Source: Pleurotus djamor
Taxonomy: Eukaryota > Basidiomycota > Agaricomycetes > Agaricales > Pleurotaceae
Length of the DNA stretch: 64,000 nt
NCBI GenBank assembly: GCA_029747585.1
Contig: JAPEVF010000007.1
Span: 62,001 to 126,000, forward strand
Direction of reading: 5' to 3'
Below are positions 35,127 through 47,676 of the stretch, piece after piece. The notes beneath the pieces were generated by a model. That model made no database searches and was not told where the DNA came from. It was given only the letters and a program-made list of their open reading frames with translations. Every line of letters starts with the position of its first letter. The stretch's first letter is position 1. The position numbers and the translations under genes are program-made.

Positions 35127-36832
35127 ATGGTGGGTGACTTATGACTGTTTACAAGTTCTGATATGTCCAGCTCCAACTGCTAACTTCTACTTAGTCTTTC
35201 TTTACCGACTTAGTTGGACAACATCGTATCGATAGGCAGATCGCAGAACACGAGGCGGCAATCTATCAACTCAAACTTGAAAGAAATGCACTCAGCGGCG
35301 TGCATAATCTCCCGAGCGATGTACTGAGCATCATAGCGCTCATCTACAAAGAACTCAACGTCAACGCCCGCCGTGGATCATGGCTCAGCATTCTTGGAGT
35401 TTGCACTCGATGGCGCCAACTGATCCTAGATCTCCCTCGATTTTGGGGAACGATTTCCTCAGAAGACTTCCCGTTCATCGATGCTATGCTACTCCGCTCC
35501 CATCAGACGCCTCTATGTCTATATTACAAGATACATCCTCGTCTGCCCATGTACAACTTATGGTGCTGGGCAACCCCAGAGAGGGCGACAACACCGCCCC
35601 GCACGGTCAACCTAATATCTATAGCCTATGCTTTGCAGTATTCGACTTTTACGGCAAGCTTCTACTCGTTTCTTGCCTCAAACCCAGCTGCTTCCCAATC
35701 TATCCGTACTTTGAGACTTGTACGGGATGACAGGCGTTTGTCGGAAGCGTTATCGGCTTCCGCTCCATATCACCTAGAATCTCAAATTCTCGTTGATCAT
35801 ATGTCCTCCCTACGCTCCCTTGAGCTTGTGGATGTCTTACTACCCTGCGATATGCCTTCGTTGCCATCATTACGCAACCTCGACGTCTCCTGCGCGACGT
35901 CTCCTTACTACGGTCTCTCCATCTTCTGGGTCAGCAATGTCTTACAGCAATGTCCAAATATCGAATTCGTCACCCTCAGGATGCTCACATCCACCGATAA
36001 TGAGGCTGACATCCTCCAAATCTCATTACCGAGGTTGCGCACCCTCAACGTCGATATGGACACACTCGAAGGGTTTGAGCTTTTCGACCTTCTAGACCTC
36101 CCTAATCACGCCCACATCACTGTGAATCTTTACAAAAACCCCATCCCTGCCCCTTACAGCCACACTTTTACAGCCTCACGTTTTTCCCAAGTCATGTCAG
36201 GCTTTTGCTGGACACCACTTGAAAGCCTGTCCATCTACCGCAATGAGTTCTTCGGCGAATTCAAATTATGTCTCTATTCCCCCACCGATAATTCCCCTTT
36301 CTTAACCCTCAATCTCCCGGACGCGTGTTTCGATCTTCATCATTACACAGACTGGTTCTCCTTGACGTCTCTTTCCCTTTCATCCGTTGCCAACCTGACT
36401 ATTGATGATGATACCGTGCGACTCGCGTCTCGACTACCATTGCATTGGGTCGACTTCCTAAAGCTTTTCACAAACCTCAAGCTTCTTGACCTTGTGAACA
36501 TCCAGCCCAATGAGTTGGCCTCGATTCTTCGGAGCCTCTTATGCTCGTATGCATCCACGGGCACAGATGACTCTCAATATCCCACCTTGGAAGCCGTATC
36601 ATTTTCCTGCGTCGACTGGTCCGCTGTATTCCTTGACTCACCGTCTCTCCACGGTTCCCTTGGAGTTCCAGAGTCAGCGTTGAATCCACGCCAGGGCCTC
36701 AAGTTTGTCATCGTGAAAAGTACCATCGAGGAAGAAGAGGTGGAGATGCTTCGGAGATACATTGTCGTTGACTGGGACGGGGTTACGCGCGAAGAAATGC
36801 GTCAAGATTGGTTAACATTCGGTCAGTTTTGA
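35127..36832 (+). CDS. F-box protein with coiled-coil N-terminus, tandem copy C
   Basis: The start ATG (35127-35129) stands alone before a 65 nt GTGGGT...TTAG intron. The second exon (35195-36832) is open to the stop and gives 546 residues with the Met. Residues 10-40 form a short helix (HRIDRQIAEHEAAIYQLKLE). The F-box follows: NLPSDVLSIIALIYKELN, then LSILGVCTRWRQLILDLPRF and WGTIS, the Agaricomycete F-box-like consensus. Leucine-rich segments make up the rest, with YSPTDNSPFLTLNLPDACFD and VVDWDGVTREEM near the end. The intron position, helix and C-terminus are shared with the next gene. The probable role is substrate recruitment to an SCF ubiquitin ligase. The target is unknown. Confidence 0.85.
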
Positions 36833-37053
36833 GCCCAATTGGAGTTCCCATCCTTCTTGGAGTACACGTATTGTGGTTCTTCGTCAATGTAAAACCCTAG
36901 AGTACTGCTCCAATACCTGTTTAACCCTCAATCTCTCCGTTTGGGATTGCCCCCGTGCTTTGCTAGACGCAGCTCAGGGGTTCACGACTTCAGGAGCTCC
37001 GTTCGATGTCAGGGTCAGCATCAAGTGGCGTACCAGCCTTGGTCCTGACTACC

Positions 37054-38752
37054 ATGGTGAGCCGCACGGTCTCTCACTTTCGTTAATCACCCAGTTCTCA
37101 TCGCCTCCTGCTATTTAGCCTTCTGCCTCTGACAAGTTGGATGGACAACGCAACCGCATCGACGAAAAAATCGCGGAACACGAGGCTGAAATACGCCGTC
37201 TGAAGTATCAGCGAAACGAGCTCAGTGCAGCTCATAGCCTTCCAAGCGAAATTCTCTCTGAAATAGCAACCATTTACAAAGAACTAAATGTCTTCACCGG
37301 TCGTGCTTCGTGGCTGAGCATTCTTGGAGTCTGCACGCGTTGGCGCAGGCTGATCATTGACTTGCCTCAATTTTGGGCAACAATCTCCTCTCATGACGCA
37401 CCCTTCATTGAGACAATGCTCCAGCGGTCGATACAGACACCCCTACGTCTCTACCAAAGGCTGGACGTCCCGTTTCCTTGCGACCTTTGGGAAGCTCTCC
37501 TCGTCCAGACCAAAAAGGCCGTACCACAGTCCACAAACATCGACACGATCTCTCTCATCTTCGCCACCGATTCCGTCGTATATATATCCAAACTCATTGG
37601 TCTTATCCACCGGAACTTCAGATCTCTTTCGTCCATTACGACGCTGCGGCTCAAGCGGGGCGAATCCCAAGCAAGCACTGCCTTTCGGAAGGCTTTTGTA
37701 TGGCCCAAAGCCAGGCCATATCATTTGGATCGCCAAATTCTATTACAGCTTATGACCTCTTTGTGTTTCTTGGAACTCACAGACATTCTGATTCCATATG
37801 ATATCCCTCCGCTCCCATCACTACGCACCCTCATCGTCTCTTGTACGCCCTCATCCTACGGACTATCCCTCTTCTGGGTTAGCCGCATGCTTCGACATAC
37901 TCCAAACATCGAAGATATCAGCCTGAGCATACTCACTAACACCCTAATCAGTAACACCGTGGGTTACGAGGTTGACACCCTCCTAATCTCCCTACCGAAG
38001 CTGAATACCCTCAATGTGGAGATGGACGATCTCGAATGCTTCCAATTGTTTGACTTCCTCGAGTTCCCCAGTCACACACGCAGTAGCGTGACCCTCATAT
38101 CTTATAGCACCAGCCCGCCCAAGCCGCTCGAGAGTTCTTGCGCTCTCACAGCCGCACGTTTCTCCAAGGTTATGTCAGGCTTTCGAGGGAAACCGCTGGG
38201 GAAGGTATCCATCTACCGTGACGAATTCTTCGGTGAATTTAGGTTTCGACTCTACTCCCCTGATGGCGAGTTTCCCTTCCTCGACCTTAATCTATCACCT
38301 GCGTGCTTAGATCTTCACCACTATACGGAATGGNTCGAGNCCCACAATTCGCCTTAGCACCTCTCCCCTTTGGCTCTGTCTCCGAGCTCACGATTGATGA
38401 CAATACACTTCGCGCTGCATCGGGTTTACCGCTAGCCTGGAATGATTTCCTCAAGCTTTTTACAAGCTTGAAGGTCCTCAACCTCGTGAATATCGAACCC
38501 AACTGGTTACCACTCATCCTTCAGATCGTCATCACCGTGGAAGTCATCTCATTCTCCTGTATCGACTGGACCTTCGTTCGACTACGGCCGTCTTCTTTCC
38601 TGCACAATCGACTTGGTCATCTCAAGTTCGTCGTAAGCAAATGCACAATTGACCAGGAAGAGGTGGATAGGCTTCGGCAATACGTCTCAGTTGATTGGGA
38701 TGGCGTTACAAGGGAGGGGGCTCCGCGAAATTGGTGGCTATATACAAGCTAG
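37054..38752 (+). CDS. F-box protein with coiled-coil N-terminus, tandem copy D
   Basis: A direct duplicate of the gene 220 bp upstream. The start ATG (37054-37056) is again followed at once by an intron (37057-37118, GTGAGC...TTAG). The frame then reads RIDEKIAEHEAEIRRLKYQ, SLPSEILSEIATIYKELN and LSILGVCTRWRRLIIDLPQF. After DLHHYTEW two Ns (38334, 38340) break the frame. The protein resumes in another frame with VSELTIDDNTLRAASGLPL and ends CTIDQEEVDRLRQY and VDWDGVTREG. The break coincides with unread bases, so it is more likely an assembly fault than a mutation, but a real frameshift cannot be excluded. Same inferred ubiquitin-ligase adaptor role as its neighbour. Confidence 0.8.
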
Positions 38753-39798
38753 TCTCAGGCCCAGGAGCTAAAAGCAAGGTTGACCATCCTTATGATCATC
38801 TCCTACGGCGTACATACTGGAAGGTCAGTCCCGCACGCAGACTCATAGAGTACTTGGTTTTGTTTTATGAGATTGAGCGTAGAGAATCAATTGAATAATA
38901 GATAATAATAAACACGAGCACCTTCTCGTCTGTACCTGGTGCCCTACATAGCAGAAGATAACCATGAAACGAAGGTGCAGAACGACAACCATGCAAAAGG
39001 AAGCTACACACGAACGGCGGTGTCAAGCTTCAAGGTAAACGGTGCATACGATTCATAAAACGCATAAGACGAAGTGGTAGGCAACAAGTACGCAAGTTAT
39101 GCACCTCTAAAGAAAAGGAAAGGAAAAGATAAATACGTTGAATAAGTAAGGTTTGGGTCATCGTTCGAAACGTTCATCAACATCCTTCGTCACAAGAAAA
39201 AGAAAATCAAGGTAAAGAGGAAAAGGAAGGAAGTGAAAGAAGACGAAGAGTTCGATACTACACGCTCTAGAAAAGTAGGCAAGTGGGACATGTAGCATGT
39301 AGCGTGAAGAAGTGGGGTACACACAAACAAAATATGCCTGAGTAAAGTAAAAAGTAAAATGCGTACATCATGGGGACAGCACGGCAAAAGGTAAAGGCAA
39401 ACGTAAAGAAAAANGGAAAAAAAGGCCAAAGTTCAACCAAAAAAGAGCCCAAGGTGTTCAAGTTCGAAAGAAACGAAAAAAAAGGTAAGAGGTGANGGGG
39501 TAGNGTAAACAATTATAATGACAGGGTGGAAGTGGGAATGGTATTCTTTGGTTTGTATGGATATCGGGGAGGTTAAAGGGCGGGGTAAGGATACATTAGA
39601 TAACGGAGAAAGGACATAGGCGGATGACAGGGATGGGAGGGTGAAGGCAAGGGTGGGGGCAAGGAAGTAAGAGGGACGTGACGGAGGAACAACGACAAAT
39701 AGAGACTCGACAGCGAAGAGCAAGGCGGTAGGCAGCGACAGCGCAAAGATCGAAAGGAAGGCGAGGGTTTCGGAAGGACGCGCGAGGGTCCTAGCCTT
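38753..39798. other. convergent intergenic region, A-rich
   Basis: A 3'-to-3' spacer, rich in A and AAAG on the plus strand, with Ns at 39414, 39496 and 39504. Probably 3' untranslated sequence of the membrane-protein gene. No gene is recognised. Confidence 0.4.
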
Positions 39799-42538
39799 TT
39801 ACTCATTCCTCACTTTCAACACCTTCCCTCCTCCTCCCCCTCCAACGTCATACTCCTCATCCACACTTCCCCTCCCTCCTCCAATCCCACCATACACATC
39901 CTCCCCATCATCCTCCCCAAACGATCCCCTCCCAGGCGAGAATGGATTCGGCAACGGCGAAACACCCCGATTATCCGGTGCATACTGAGAATGACCACCA
40001 TCGCTCATGGGTCCTCCCAACCCACCATTACCGTTACCACCATGACCGTGGAGGACGGCACCAGGCGTCAACGCACCCGGATGACTAGGAACAGGAACAG
40101 GTGGTGATTGCTGAGAGGAAGGCAAATATCGATCGGCGTATGATTCTTGCGAATACGGTGAATACGCTGATGACGAGCCTGAGGATTTCCCTCGAGATAG
40201 GTCGGATTGGGATGGTGGGGGTTGCATCGATCCAACGAGTGTGGGTGACGTATACTGCGACTGCGATTGAGACTGGCCACGAGAAACACCTGCGCCTGCG
40301 GCAGCGAGACCAGCTGCATCGACCAACCCAGCATATTCACCCGACCCCGATCCACCAGAAGGAGGACCATACCCGCCCGCTCCTCCAGCTGGTGGAGGTG
40401 AATACGATTGATGTTGCGCGTAAGAATGTTGTGGCGAATGATGTTGTTGACTCTGTGGCGGCGAGACATATCCTCCTCCTGGTTGCTGTTGTCCTTGTGG
40501 TGGTGATTGATACCCTCCAGGCGCAGCAAACGCCGGATACGCCGAATCCGCTGAATACCCAGGCCCACCCTGTCCATGTGCGACGAAAGCAGGATACGGC
40601 GTATGTCCCTCCGAAGCGACAGGAACACCCTGCGCCTGAAGTGCTTTCTGACTCCTCGCACGAGCGAGTGCGCTTGCTCCAATACCCGCTGCTCCCGCAC
40701 CGACAGCCGTCGCTGCGCCCATGTTCATCATGTTCATCGTCTGTCCAGGCTGCACGGAGGGCACATTGTACTGCGCACCAGGACCAGCACCAGGACCACC
40801 TTGGTGAGGCAACTCCGTCATCCCATAACTCTCATACCCAGGCCCGTATCCAGGCTCTCCATCATACCCATACCCACTCTCCTTACTCCCCGCATACCCT
40901 CCTCCACCACCACCATATCCTCCCGCACCGCCGCTACCATACCCTCCTCCTCCTCCGGCACCATAAGCAGCACCACCATACCCCCTCCTATTCAGCGGCC
41001 CATCATCATCATCGTCCNAAAAACGCCGGTGCCTCAGCCTGCGCTGCTTCCCGTGCTGCCTCCGCGATCTCCTGATCGAATTTCTGAGCTCGGCGACGAC
41101 GGATGGCGTTGGTTATTAGGGCGAAGAGGAGGGCGAGGACGATGATGCCGACTACGGTGAATGTACCTGCTACGGCGCCGGTGTTTGAGAAGAATCTGTT
41201 GGAAGGAGAGGAAGGAGGTGAGTAAAAGGTACAAGGGGAGCAAGGGGTAGGAGGAAGGAAAGGACGAAGAAGGAAATGTATGGGAAACGCGGATGAACAG
41301 ATCATCATCACCATCGCTGATACTTACCATCCATATCAACAACAGCAACAGCAGCAGAGACAGCAACGACCAAGCACATCATTCCCTTCTCGCCTAAGGG
41401 CAAGGCAAGTCTCCACTGTCCATCCATCCAACAACATATTCTGATGCGAAAGCATCGAAATGCACGCATACAGGCGTACGACAGGCGGGCGTGCGGATTA
41501 TGATCATCAGGATCCTCATCGCATACGGGTGATATGCACGCAGGAGGGATACCAATGGAAGGAGGCAAGCCTGTGCAGGTGCGTAGGGAGGGGAAAAAGA
41601 GAAATGCGGGAGAGCAACATTGGAGAATGTAAGTCCGAGGGAACACGAAGGAAACAGCAAGCCCATGTTTGGACGATGATGGGGTGAGATGATGGGAAAA
41701 GTATGTGTATGGGGTGGCGACGCCACGCAGAGCCAAAATGAAGGAATTGGGGGAATCTGGGGAGTGAGGCGTTGGCGGAAGTAAGCCATGATGCGCATTC
41801 GCATGCGCTGCGGACTCGGCCTCGAGGAGGAAGGAGGGGAGCCTATCGGGCATCCTCCAAAACGCAAGACGACACCCAGCCCGGCTCCACCCAGTCCAAA
41901 GAGAGAGGGAAATGAGGAAAACAAGGAGGATATCGACCGACACCGATAATCCAGCGACAAGGAACACACAAGACAAGGGACAAGAAACGAACACAGGGAC
42001 GAAGACNAAAAAAGAAACACGACAAACGACGAACGAACTCACCCTCCAGACGAATCATTATCATTCTGCGTACTCGGCGCGACATTCCTCGTCTGCGTAG
42101 GCAACGGAGTTTGCGTGATCGTGACGATAACCGTGCCCGACGAACTCGTAATCACCAACGTCGTGCTCGGAGGTGGCGGGGTCGTCACGACGGTAACTGA
42201 GGTCGATGTGGATGTCCCGATCGTTGAGGTGGGGGAGGTGGTTGATGAGGGTGTTTCTGAAGGCGTTTCGGTTGATTCGGATGAGGAAGAGGTTGTAGAG
42301 GGTGTTTCGGAGGGGGAGGTAGGTGGGTTGGATGTCGGTGTGGGTGTTGAGCTTGGTGAGGGAGAAGAGGAGCTCGAGGATGGTGGAGGCGGTGGGGGTA
42401 CNTTGAGGAGGAGTTGAGGTAGCCGAGACCGTGGTATCAGACGTTACAGACGGGAGTGGAGTTACTGGTTAGGCTATCAGCAAGAGACCCAGATGCAAAT
42501 CAAGGCTGGCAAACTCACATGTCGCCATGACTGCTTGG
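39799..42538 (-). CDS. single-pass membrane protein, Ser/Thr-rich outer and Gly-rich inner domains
   Basis: The predicted start is at 42538 (MAT, then an intron). The first large exon is almost wholly Ser/Thr/Pro (SSSSSPSPSSTPTPTS, TSTIGTSTSTSVTVV), typical of an O-mannosylated cell-surface stalk. An 847 nt intron (41196-42042) precedes the exon with the membrane helix GTFTVVGIIVLALLFALI, stopped by RRRRAQKFDQE. The cytoplasmic tail of about 400 residues is rich in Gly, Tyr, Pro, Ser and Gln (YGGGGGGYAG, QSQSQSQYTS). No signal peptide is obvious; the helix may act as signal-anchor. The layout resembles Mid2/Wsc-type wall-stress sensors and other Agaricomycete surface proteins. An N at 42402 shifts the frame in the Ser/Thr region, and an N lies at 41018. 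The sensor function is inferred only. Confidence 0.7.
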
Positions 42539-43499
42539 TTCTATAACCTTGCCCAAGTGTTTAACGAACGAATGGTGTTTGTGTTTTCGAAAACGAGTCC
42601 AAAAGAGTGTTGCGTCGAAGAGGGAGCGAAGGAGTTTTGTGTTTATAAACAGTGCTAGACTTCCGGATCTAGGCTGGGTGTTGTTTCCCAGGTCGAGCTG
42701 TCGCTGTTGTTTTAGCTTGCGTGCTTCGTCGACGAAGACAATAAGCCTGCAGAGCGAGCGAAAGGTGGACGTGCCCTGGAGACGACGACGACGGAAGGAA
42801 AGAGCGTCAGCGTGTGAGGGAGAGGAGGAGGGAAAAGGGAAAAGGTGGGGAAGGAGAAGGCTTGGAAAAATATCACACAAGCACCCACACGCGACTCTCT
42901 CACACGATGTGATTATACGAAACACCCTTACCTAATCCGGACCCCAAAAATAGTAATAACCTCCGCTTCTTCTACTTGGGCTTGGGGCCGCTACCTGCGG
43001 CACGGCGTGTACGAGCCCGACGACATGACCACTACACCACTACGCAACTAAGCGATGCCCCAGTTATTACAATTGAAGCAGTGTTGAAGATGACTATGAG
43101 ATGACTTCGGGATTGTGTCAAGAACTTTGCCCGGCCTGGAAGACATTTTGGTCTGGTCAGGCTATCTTGTATGTTGTTTGTATGTCTGGCTGCACACACA
43201 GTGAAAGATCCCGCTTCAGCGCTGAATCCTGCTGCGTAGCGCATACTGAAGTACTGAATGGCGGCATCCGTCCATTTGGGCGCTTTCGTTATCTTATCTG
43301 GAAGCAGTCGAAGGTTACCGATCTGGACAGGTCCGGGCATCACACGGCTGGCAACAGCCAGCCCTCTTTCCCTCATCATGCATCATGACCCCATCTCCCC
43401 TCCGTTCGAATTTCGTACATCGTTATACACATCTGTCTTCAGTATCTCTAGAATGCATCTTTTTCTCTCCCATAACCTGCGCGCTGAGTCCGTCCGGCT
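42539..43499. other. upstream region, no gene
   Basis: Upstream of the membrane-protein gene and before the transposase relic. Purine-rich around 42780-42860. A tRNA-like A-box sequence on the minus strand near 43030-43060 does not complete a cloverleaf. Confidence 0.4.
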
Positions 43500-44790
43500 A
43501 TGTCAAAAGTCCCTTGCACCTGCTATCAATGCCGGGGCCGCCTTGTTTGCCTGAAAACCAAATCCAATCATCGAGATCGTGCTTGCGCTCGTGCTCCTGA
43601 GCACCAGATAGAGTCCCTTGCTGACTGGCAGAAGCGAACTGGTGTTCCTAGTCACAACCTTGTACAAAGACAAGCAAAATGTCGCAGAAACCCAGAGGTG
43701 AGTTATTTATATATGCTACACATTTGCTAATTGTCTTCAGGAGCGCGTCGTTTCGTCCGACAACGAAGAAGCTGATCAGATACCTCTCAGAAGAACCTCT
43801 CGCGCGAATCGAGCTTCACCCAGATCCAAACGCAGGAGCAGGAACCGAGGGCGAGGCAATTTTTTTGGATAGTGAGAATGATGATGATGGTGGTGGTGGA
43901 GACGCTCCAGATGCAGGGTGTATCTCAGAGGTGCACCGGCTCGATGCTGCTGAAAACGCTGTCGCCCCTCCCTTGCCTCACAATCCTCCCGTCCCCGCCG
44001 CTCAGCAAGACGATGCCCTGGGTCAAGATGTCGATGTGCCTGCAGATCTTCCGCCACCTCTCTCTGCTATCAAATTGATCCGTTTAATGCAAGAATACAT
44101 TAGACTCGTCGAGGCGGCCACTCTGGATAAGGACAGCCTCGATGATGATATACTGGATCGACTACGCAACCCACTACAAAACCCGGTGGATGTCTCTGAC
44201 CCCGCCACGCGCCTCTCTCTTGACATCTTCCTCGCCAGCTCGAATGCATCCGAAGAGACCTATGACGCGGTTCGACGCGCAATATTACCATGCTTCCCAG
44301 CCTCTGGTATTCTCACCCATCTCGCAGCAACTTTTTGCAGAAATCTTCGGTGTGGTCTCTGTCGCCGAGGACATGTGTATCAATTCTGACCATGCGTACA
44401 CTGGACCTTTTGCAAAGCGTGATACTTGCTTTATCTGCGGCGAGCATAGATACAACCAAGATTAGCTATGTCTCTCCAAAAAACGTTCCTCGTGAGTCGT
44501 CAACAATTTCATACCATACCTCTTGAATCACAACTCCAGGCTATTTGGCACTCTTGCAAGGGTTGCTCCACTATCTTGACTTTCTAAGGGACACAAAGTT
44601 AACGAAAGATGATGTTCTCATGTCTGGATCTCTCGATGGTGCTCAGCTCTACCAGAACAAGGCCTCATATACCTGGATTTTCATTTGGATTGTCAACAAC
44701 ATCACACTTAGTTCTCGCTACAAGAAGGCACATGTCCTCCCCGGCGTCTTCACCCCAGGGCTGAATAAACTTGAAATAAGCCCAAGATGA
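43500..44790 (+). pseudogene. CACTA/Plavaka-like (Tnp2-type) transposase relic
   Basis: The first exon opens with a Cys/His cluster, CTCYQCRGRLVCLKTKSNH, like the zinc-binding start of Agaricomycete Tnp2-type transposases. A GTGAGT...TTCAG intron follows, then an acidic linker (DSENDDDGGGGDAPD) reached only by changing frame at a 7-T run near 43858-43866. Further pieces are family-like: LSLDIFLASSNASEETYD, then in another frame AYTGPFAKRDTCFICGEHRY, then SLDGAQLYQNKASYTWIF and SRYKKAHVLPGVFTPG. The protein stops near 44790, before the catalytic core expected downstream. At least two frame changes and the truncation mark it as dead. No terminal inverted repeats were found. It once encoded a DNA transposase. 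Confidence 0.75.
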
Positions 44791-46570
44791 TTGACTAACT
44801 CACCCCTCGAGGACTTCAACCCTTCAACGAGAGAACGTCAGCCATGGTAAGAAGGTTCGAGATGTTTTGGTGTTCGGGACAACTTTGTCTATTCTTGCGT
44901 AAGGCCACTCTCTGCCGCGGCTGACGCGGTCGGTATCCCCAAAGTAGATGGTCAGGTTGGGCACCATGTCACACATTCCTGTCGCTTAAGCTGCCCAATG
45001 CTACGACGTACCGGATTCGTGAACGGCTAACCACTGTAGAAATCAAAATAAAATAATTATCCTATACTATTGGTGCAAATTTCCAAAAGAAGAAACGGCT
45101 CGATGCTAAGGACCTAACTCAAAAAGGACAAATAGTAGCAATCAAGAGTAGCCAATGGCGAGCAAAAGATCAAAATTTTCAGCCACTGCTAACCACTTTC
45201 AACCAATCAGATTCGCCGCTTACATAAGAATGTACCGATCACACCAGAGGTGGGTGTAAGGACGAGCCTCCATTTCATTTCGGACTCGTAACTTCTTCGA
45301 GTCTTGATGCAAGACTCCAACGTTTTCGGCTTTTCGAGCCGTGGCGAGTGCGCTTGTAGACGAGACCTAGCTCAACCGAGCGGGAAGGAAATAGAAAAGA
45401 TAGAAATCCCCACCACAGCATCGACGAGCATATTATAACGCAACAAATTGACCCATCCGACCATCCCAACCGTTACATCAAGATCATTTCTTTTCCTCGG
45501 TCGTCTCATCTGTTGGAACGTTGGAACGGATTGCGAGCATCATGGTTTCCTCGATCATTTATACCATTATGGGTCGACATGCCACGCTTCACGCTATGAT
45601 CTCCACCNAAAAAAACCAAAGTCCGTCTTTTCTCCGGTATTGAAGGTATCGGATAGGCGGCGGTGCAAAGGCGTTTGAAGGAGTCCTGATCCGACGACCA
45701 GCGTTTAGCTCGAGCCTTACCCTGGAATATAAGCGGCAGGGTTTCATGGATGGTGTTTCTCGGTCGACGGTCGTGCGTGCATGCACGTTGGACCTGGAGG
45801 AGGTACGTTTCGCTTATCTCTTAGCCGATATGAGGCTGAATGCTGCATGTATGCGTACCAAAGACCCTCGAGGACACGAGGAACAATGCTCTACGCTCCT
45901 CCGAGCTCGCTCTCTGCAACGAGCTCGACCGCGCCTCCAACGCAGCCCTCGACATGGACTAGTATGAACCGGTGAACAAGCATCAGAGGGAGGGGGAGGA
46001 GGGGACGGGGGAGAAGGGAAGAAAGGTTCTCCTCAGAGAACCACGTCCTTTATATACCACTCAGTAATGCACTCTTCTTATCCACCTCTTCCTCACATTG
46101 ACCGAACGTTCTTCAGGGTAGGCTTATCACTCACACTGCGCTACGTCTGGGTCGTCTTTGCCCGTCCATGATGTCATCGTGATCTGCGCTACTGCTACAC
46201 AACTTATTGCTCCTCATACACACCTCACGTACGAAAACAAAGCACCGTCCGTCCCCAACCCACCCCTGTCCATCGTATGGTCCCCTCCCCGCCGCCCCAC
46301 ACGACCAACATACGAACATACGAATTTCCGGAACACCTCAATCACACTGCTCACACGCTTAATCCTTATCTTCCAACATCTCCTTCTCCCGACGTACGCA
46401 CATGAAAACCCTTCAAGTCGGCAATATGGCGATATGGGTGGTCGTTGTCAATGGTAACCGACTTTGCGTTGTGGATAAATACCTCTATGGAAGCATCCAG
46501 GTTGAGCTCGAGTTCGCTTGCCCGACGACGAGAGCTTGAGATTTGAGGTTGAAGGCAGGATGTTCTCAAT
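44791..46570. other. 1.8 kb without a recognised gene
   Basis: Degenerate remnants in the transposase frame continue for about 50 bases past 44790. Beyond that, no family, RNA or array is recognised. There is an N at 45608. Short frames at 45746-45975 show nothing known. Confidence 0.35.
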
Positions 46571-47260
46571 ATNCCAANCNNACATTTGGNAGGTTAACTA
46601 ACCTGGCTCCAATCCAAGCTCGCTACTTCTCCTCCCCACGGTCCCAGATGCCCTCGCGCTAGAGACGCCATTTCCCTCTACCGCGCATGGAACCCTTCCA
46701 ACACAGACCACTTCTACACCACCAACGGCGTTGAATGGAACAACGCCGCCAACCTCCTCGGATACACTCGTGAGGGTGTCACCGGAAAGGTCTTCCCCAA
46801 CAGAGCCTCTGGAACCATCCCCTTGTACCGTCTCTGGTCGCTCGGTGCCGGCGATCACTTCTACACCACCAACAACCAGGAAGCCGAGAACGCCAAGGGT
46901 CTCGGATACGTCAGGGAGGGTATCGCTGGCTGGGTCTTCCCCAACGCCATCTGCGGCTCCGTTCCCCTCTACAGGACGTACAGCCCAAGCGGGACTGACC
47001 ACTTCTACACCACCGACTTCAACGAGAAGAACAACGCGGTTAGACGTCTTGGATACACTGATGAGGGTGTTGCTGGATATGTCCTCCGTGCTTAAATGAT
47101 GGTCTGGGTTCGGTAGAACGATAGTTGTATTACTTATTCGTATCTAAATCATGGTGTTTCGTCNAAAAAAAGATTTCGGAAATTTGGGGAATTCACGGGT
47201 TACCGGGTATCGACTCTCAAGCTCAAGTCTCGGGTTTGACGCAAAGATGTGCTCAGTGCT
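46571..47260 (+). repeat. inverted duplication, left arm
   Basis: About 690 bp that recurs inverted at 51325-52012 with only scattered differences, covering intron end, coding sequence and 3' flank of a DUF5648-type gene. The left edge carries five Ns (46573-46590), so the junction is poorly read. Confidence 0.85.
46609..47095 (+). pseudogene. DUF5648-type repeat protein, 5'-truncated copy
   Basis: The frame reads CPRARDAISLYRAWNP followed by three copies of a repeat of about 48 residues, with SNTDHFYTT, AGDHFYTT and GTDHFYTT and the matching LGYTREGVTGKVFP, LGYVREGIAGWVFP and LGYTDEGVAGYVL. This is the fungal DUF5648 repeat, common in secreted proteins and of unknown function. The copy begins inside the intron of the complete gene at 51.5-52.1 kb and lacks the signal-peptide exon; Ns lie at that boundary. 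No start codon is available, so it is a truncated duplicate or a mis-assembled fragment. Its coding part has no stop until 47095. Confidence 0.8.
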
Positions 47261-47676
47261 GTCATTCGTGCGGTCGTAGCCATGGTCTCATGGTGGCAGG
47301 AAGGGAAGGAAACTCGAGTTTGTGACGTGACATTGAAGTGACAGGTCGCGTTGAGTGTCACGCCATTCTCACCTGTCCTCCGGGTGTTGGGTCACCTGCC
47401 AAGTCTACATACAAGATCTTCATCCTCCCATGAAACGCTACGGCTCTGTGCAAAGCGATCATACAGAATTCCATGCTATGATGCCCTAGCGTTCCCCTGC
47501 TGACTCTGGTCAGTGGGAATGCGACGACTCTCGCGGTCCGATCCAAGTTCTAGGTATTTTTGAAGATGTCGACCTCATGATCCTAATCCATGATCACGAA
47601 GGAGCTCCGTGGAAGCTACAGAAGCTACTCCTGCCAATACATATAGCGTAATTTCATCGTTGGCACTAGAAGGGGT
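47261..47676 (+). promoter_or_regulatory. upstream region of GH3 gene
   Basis: The 416 bases between the inverted-repeat arm and the xylosidase start. It contains AT-rich stretches near 47637-47655 but no clear TATA box. Expression control of such genes by plant-wall sugars is known in fungi; no site could be assigned here. Confidence 0.3.

Noticed and set aside
41308..42042. 244-codon minus-strand frame inside the large intron
   Set aside because: No recognisable domain, non-ATG-type frame start, low-complexity composition, and a consistent splice donor and acceptor remove the region.
42990..43065. tRNA-like sequence on the minus strand (GTGGTGTAGTGGTCA A-box)
   Set aside because: The anticodon arm has a poor stem, and neither a B box nor a pairing 3' acceptor strand follows.
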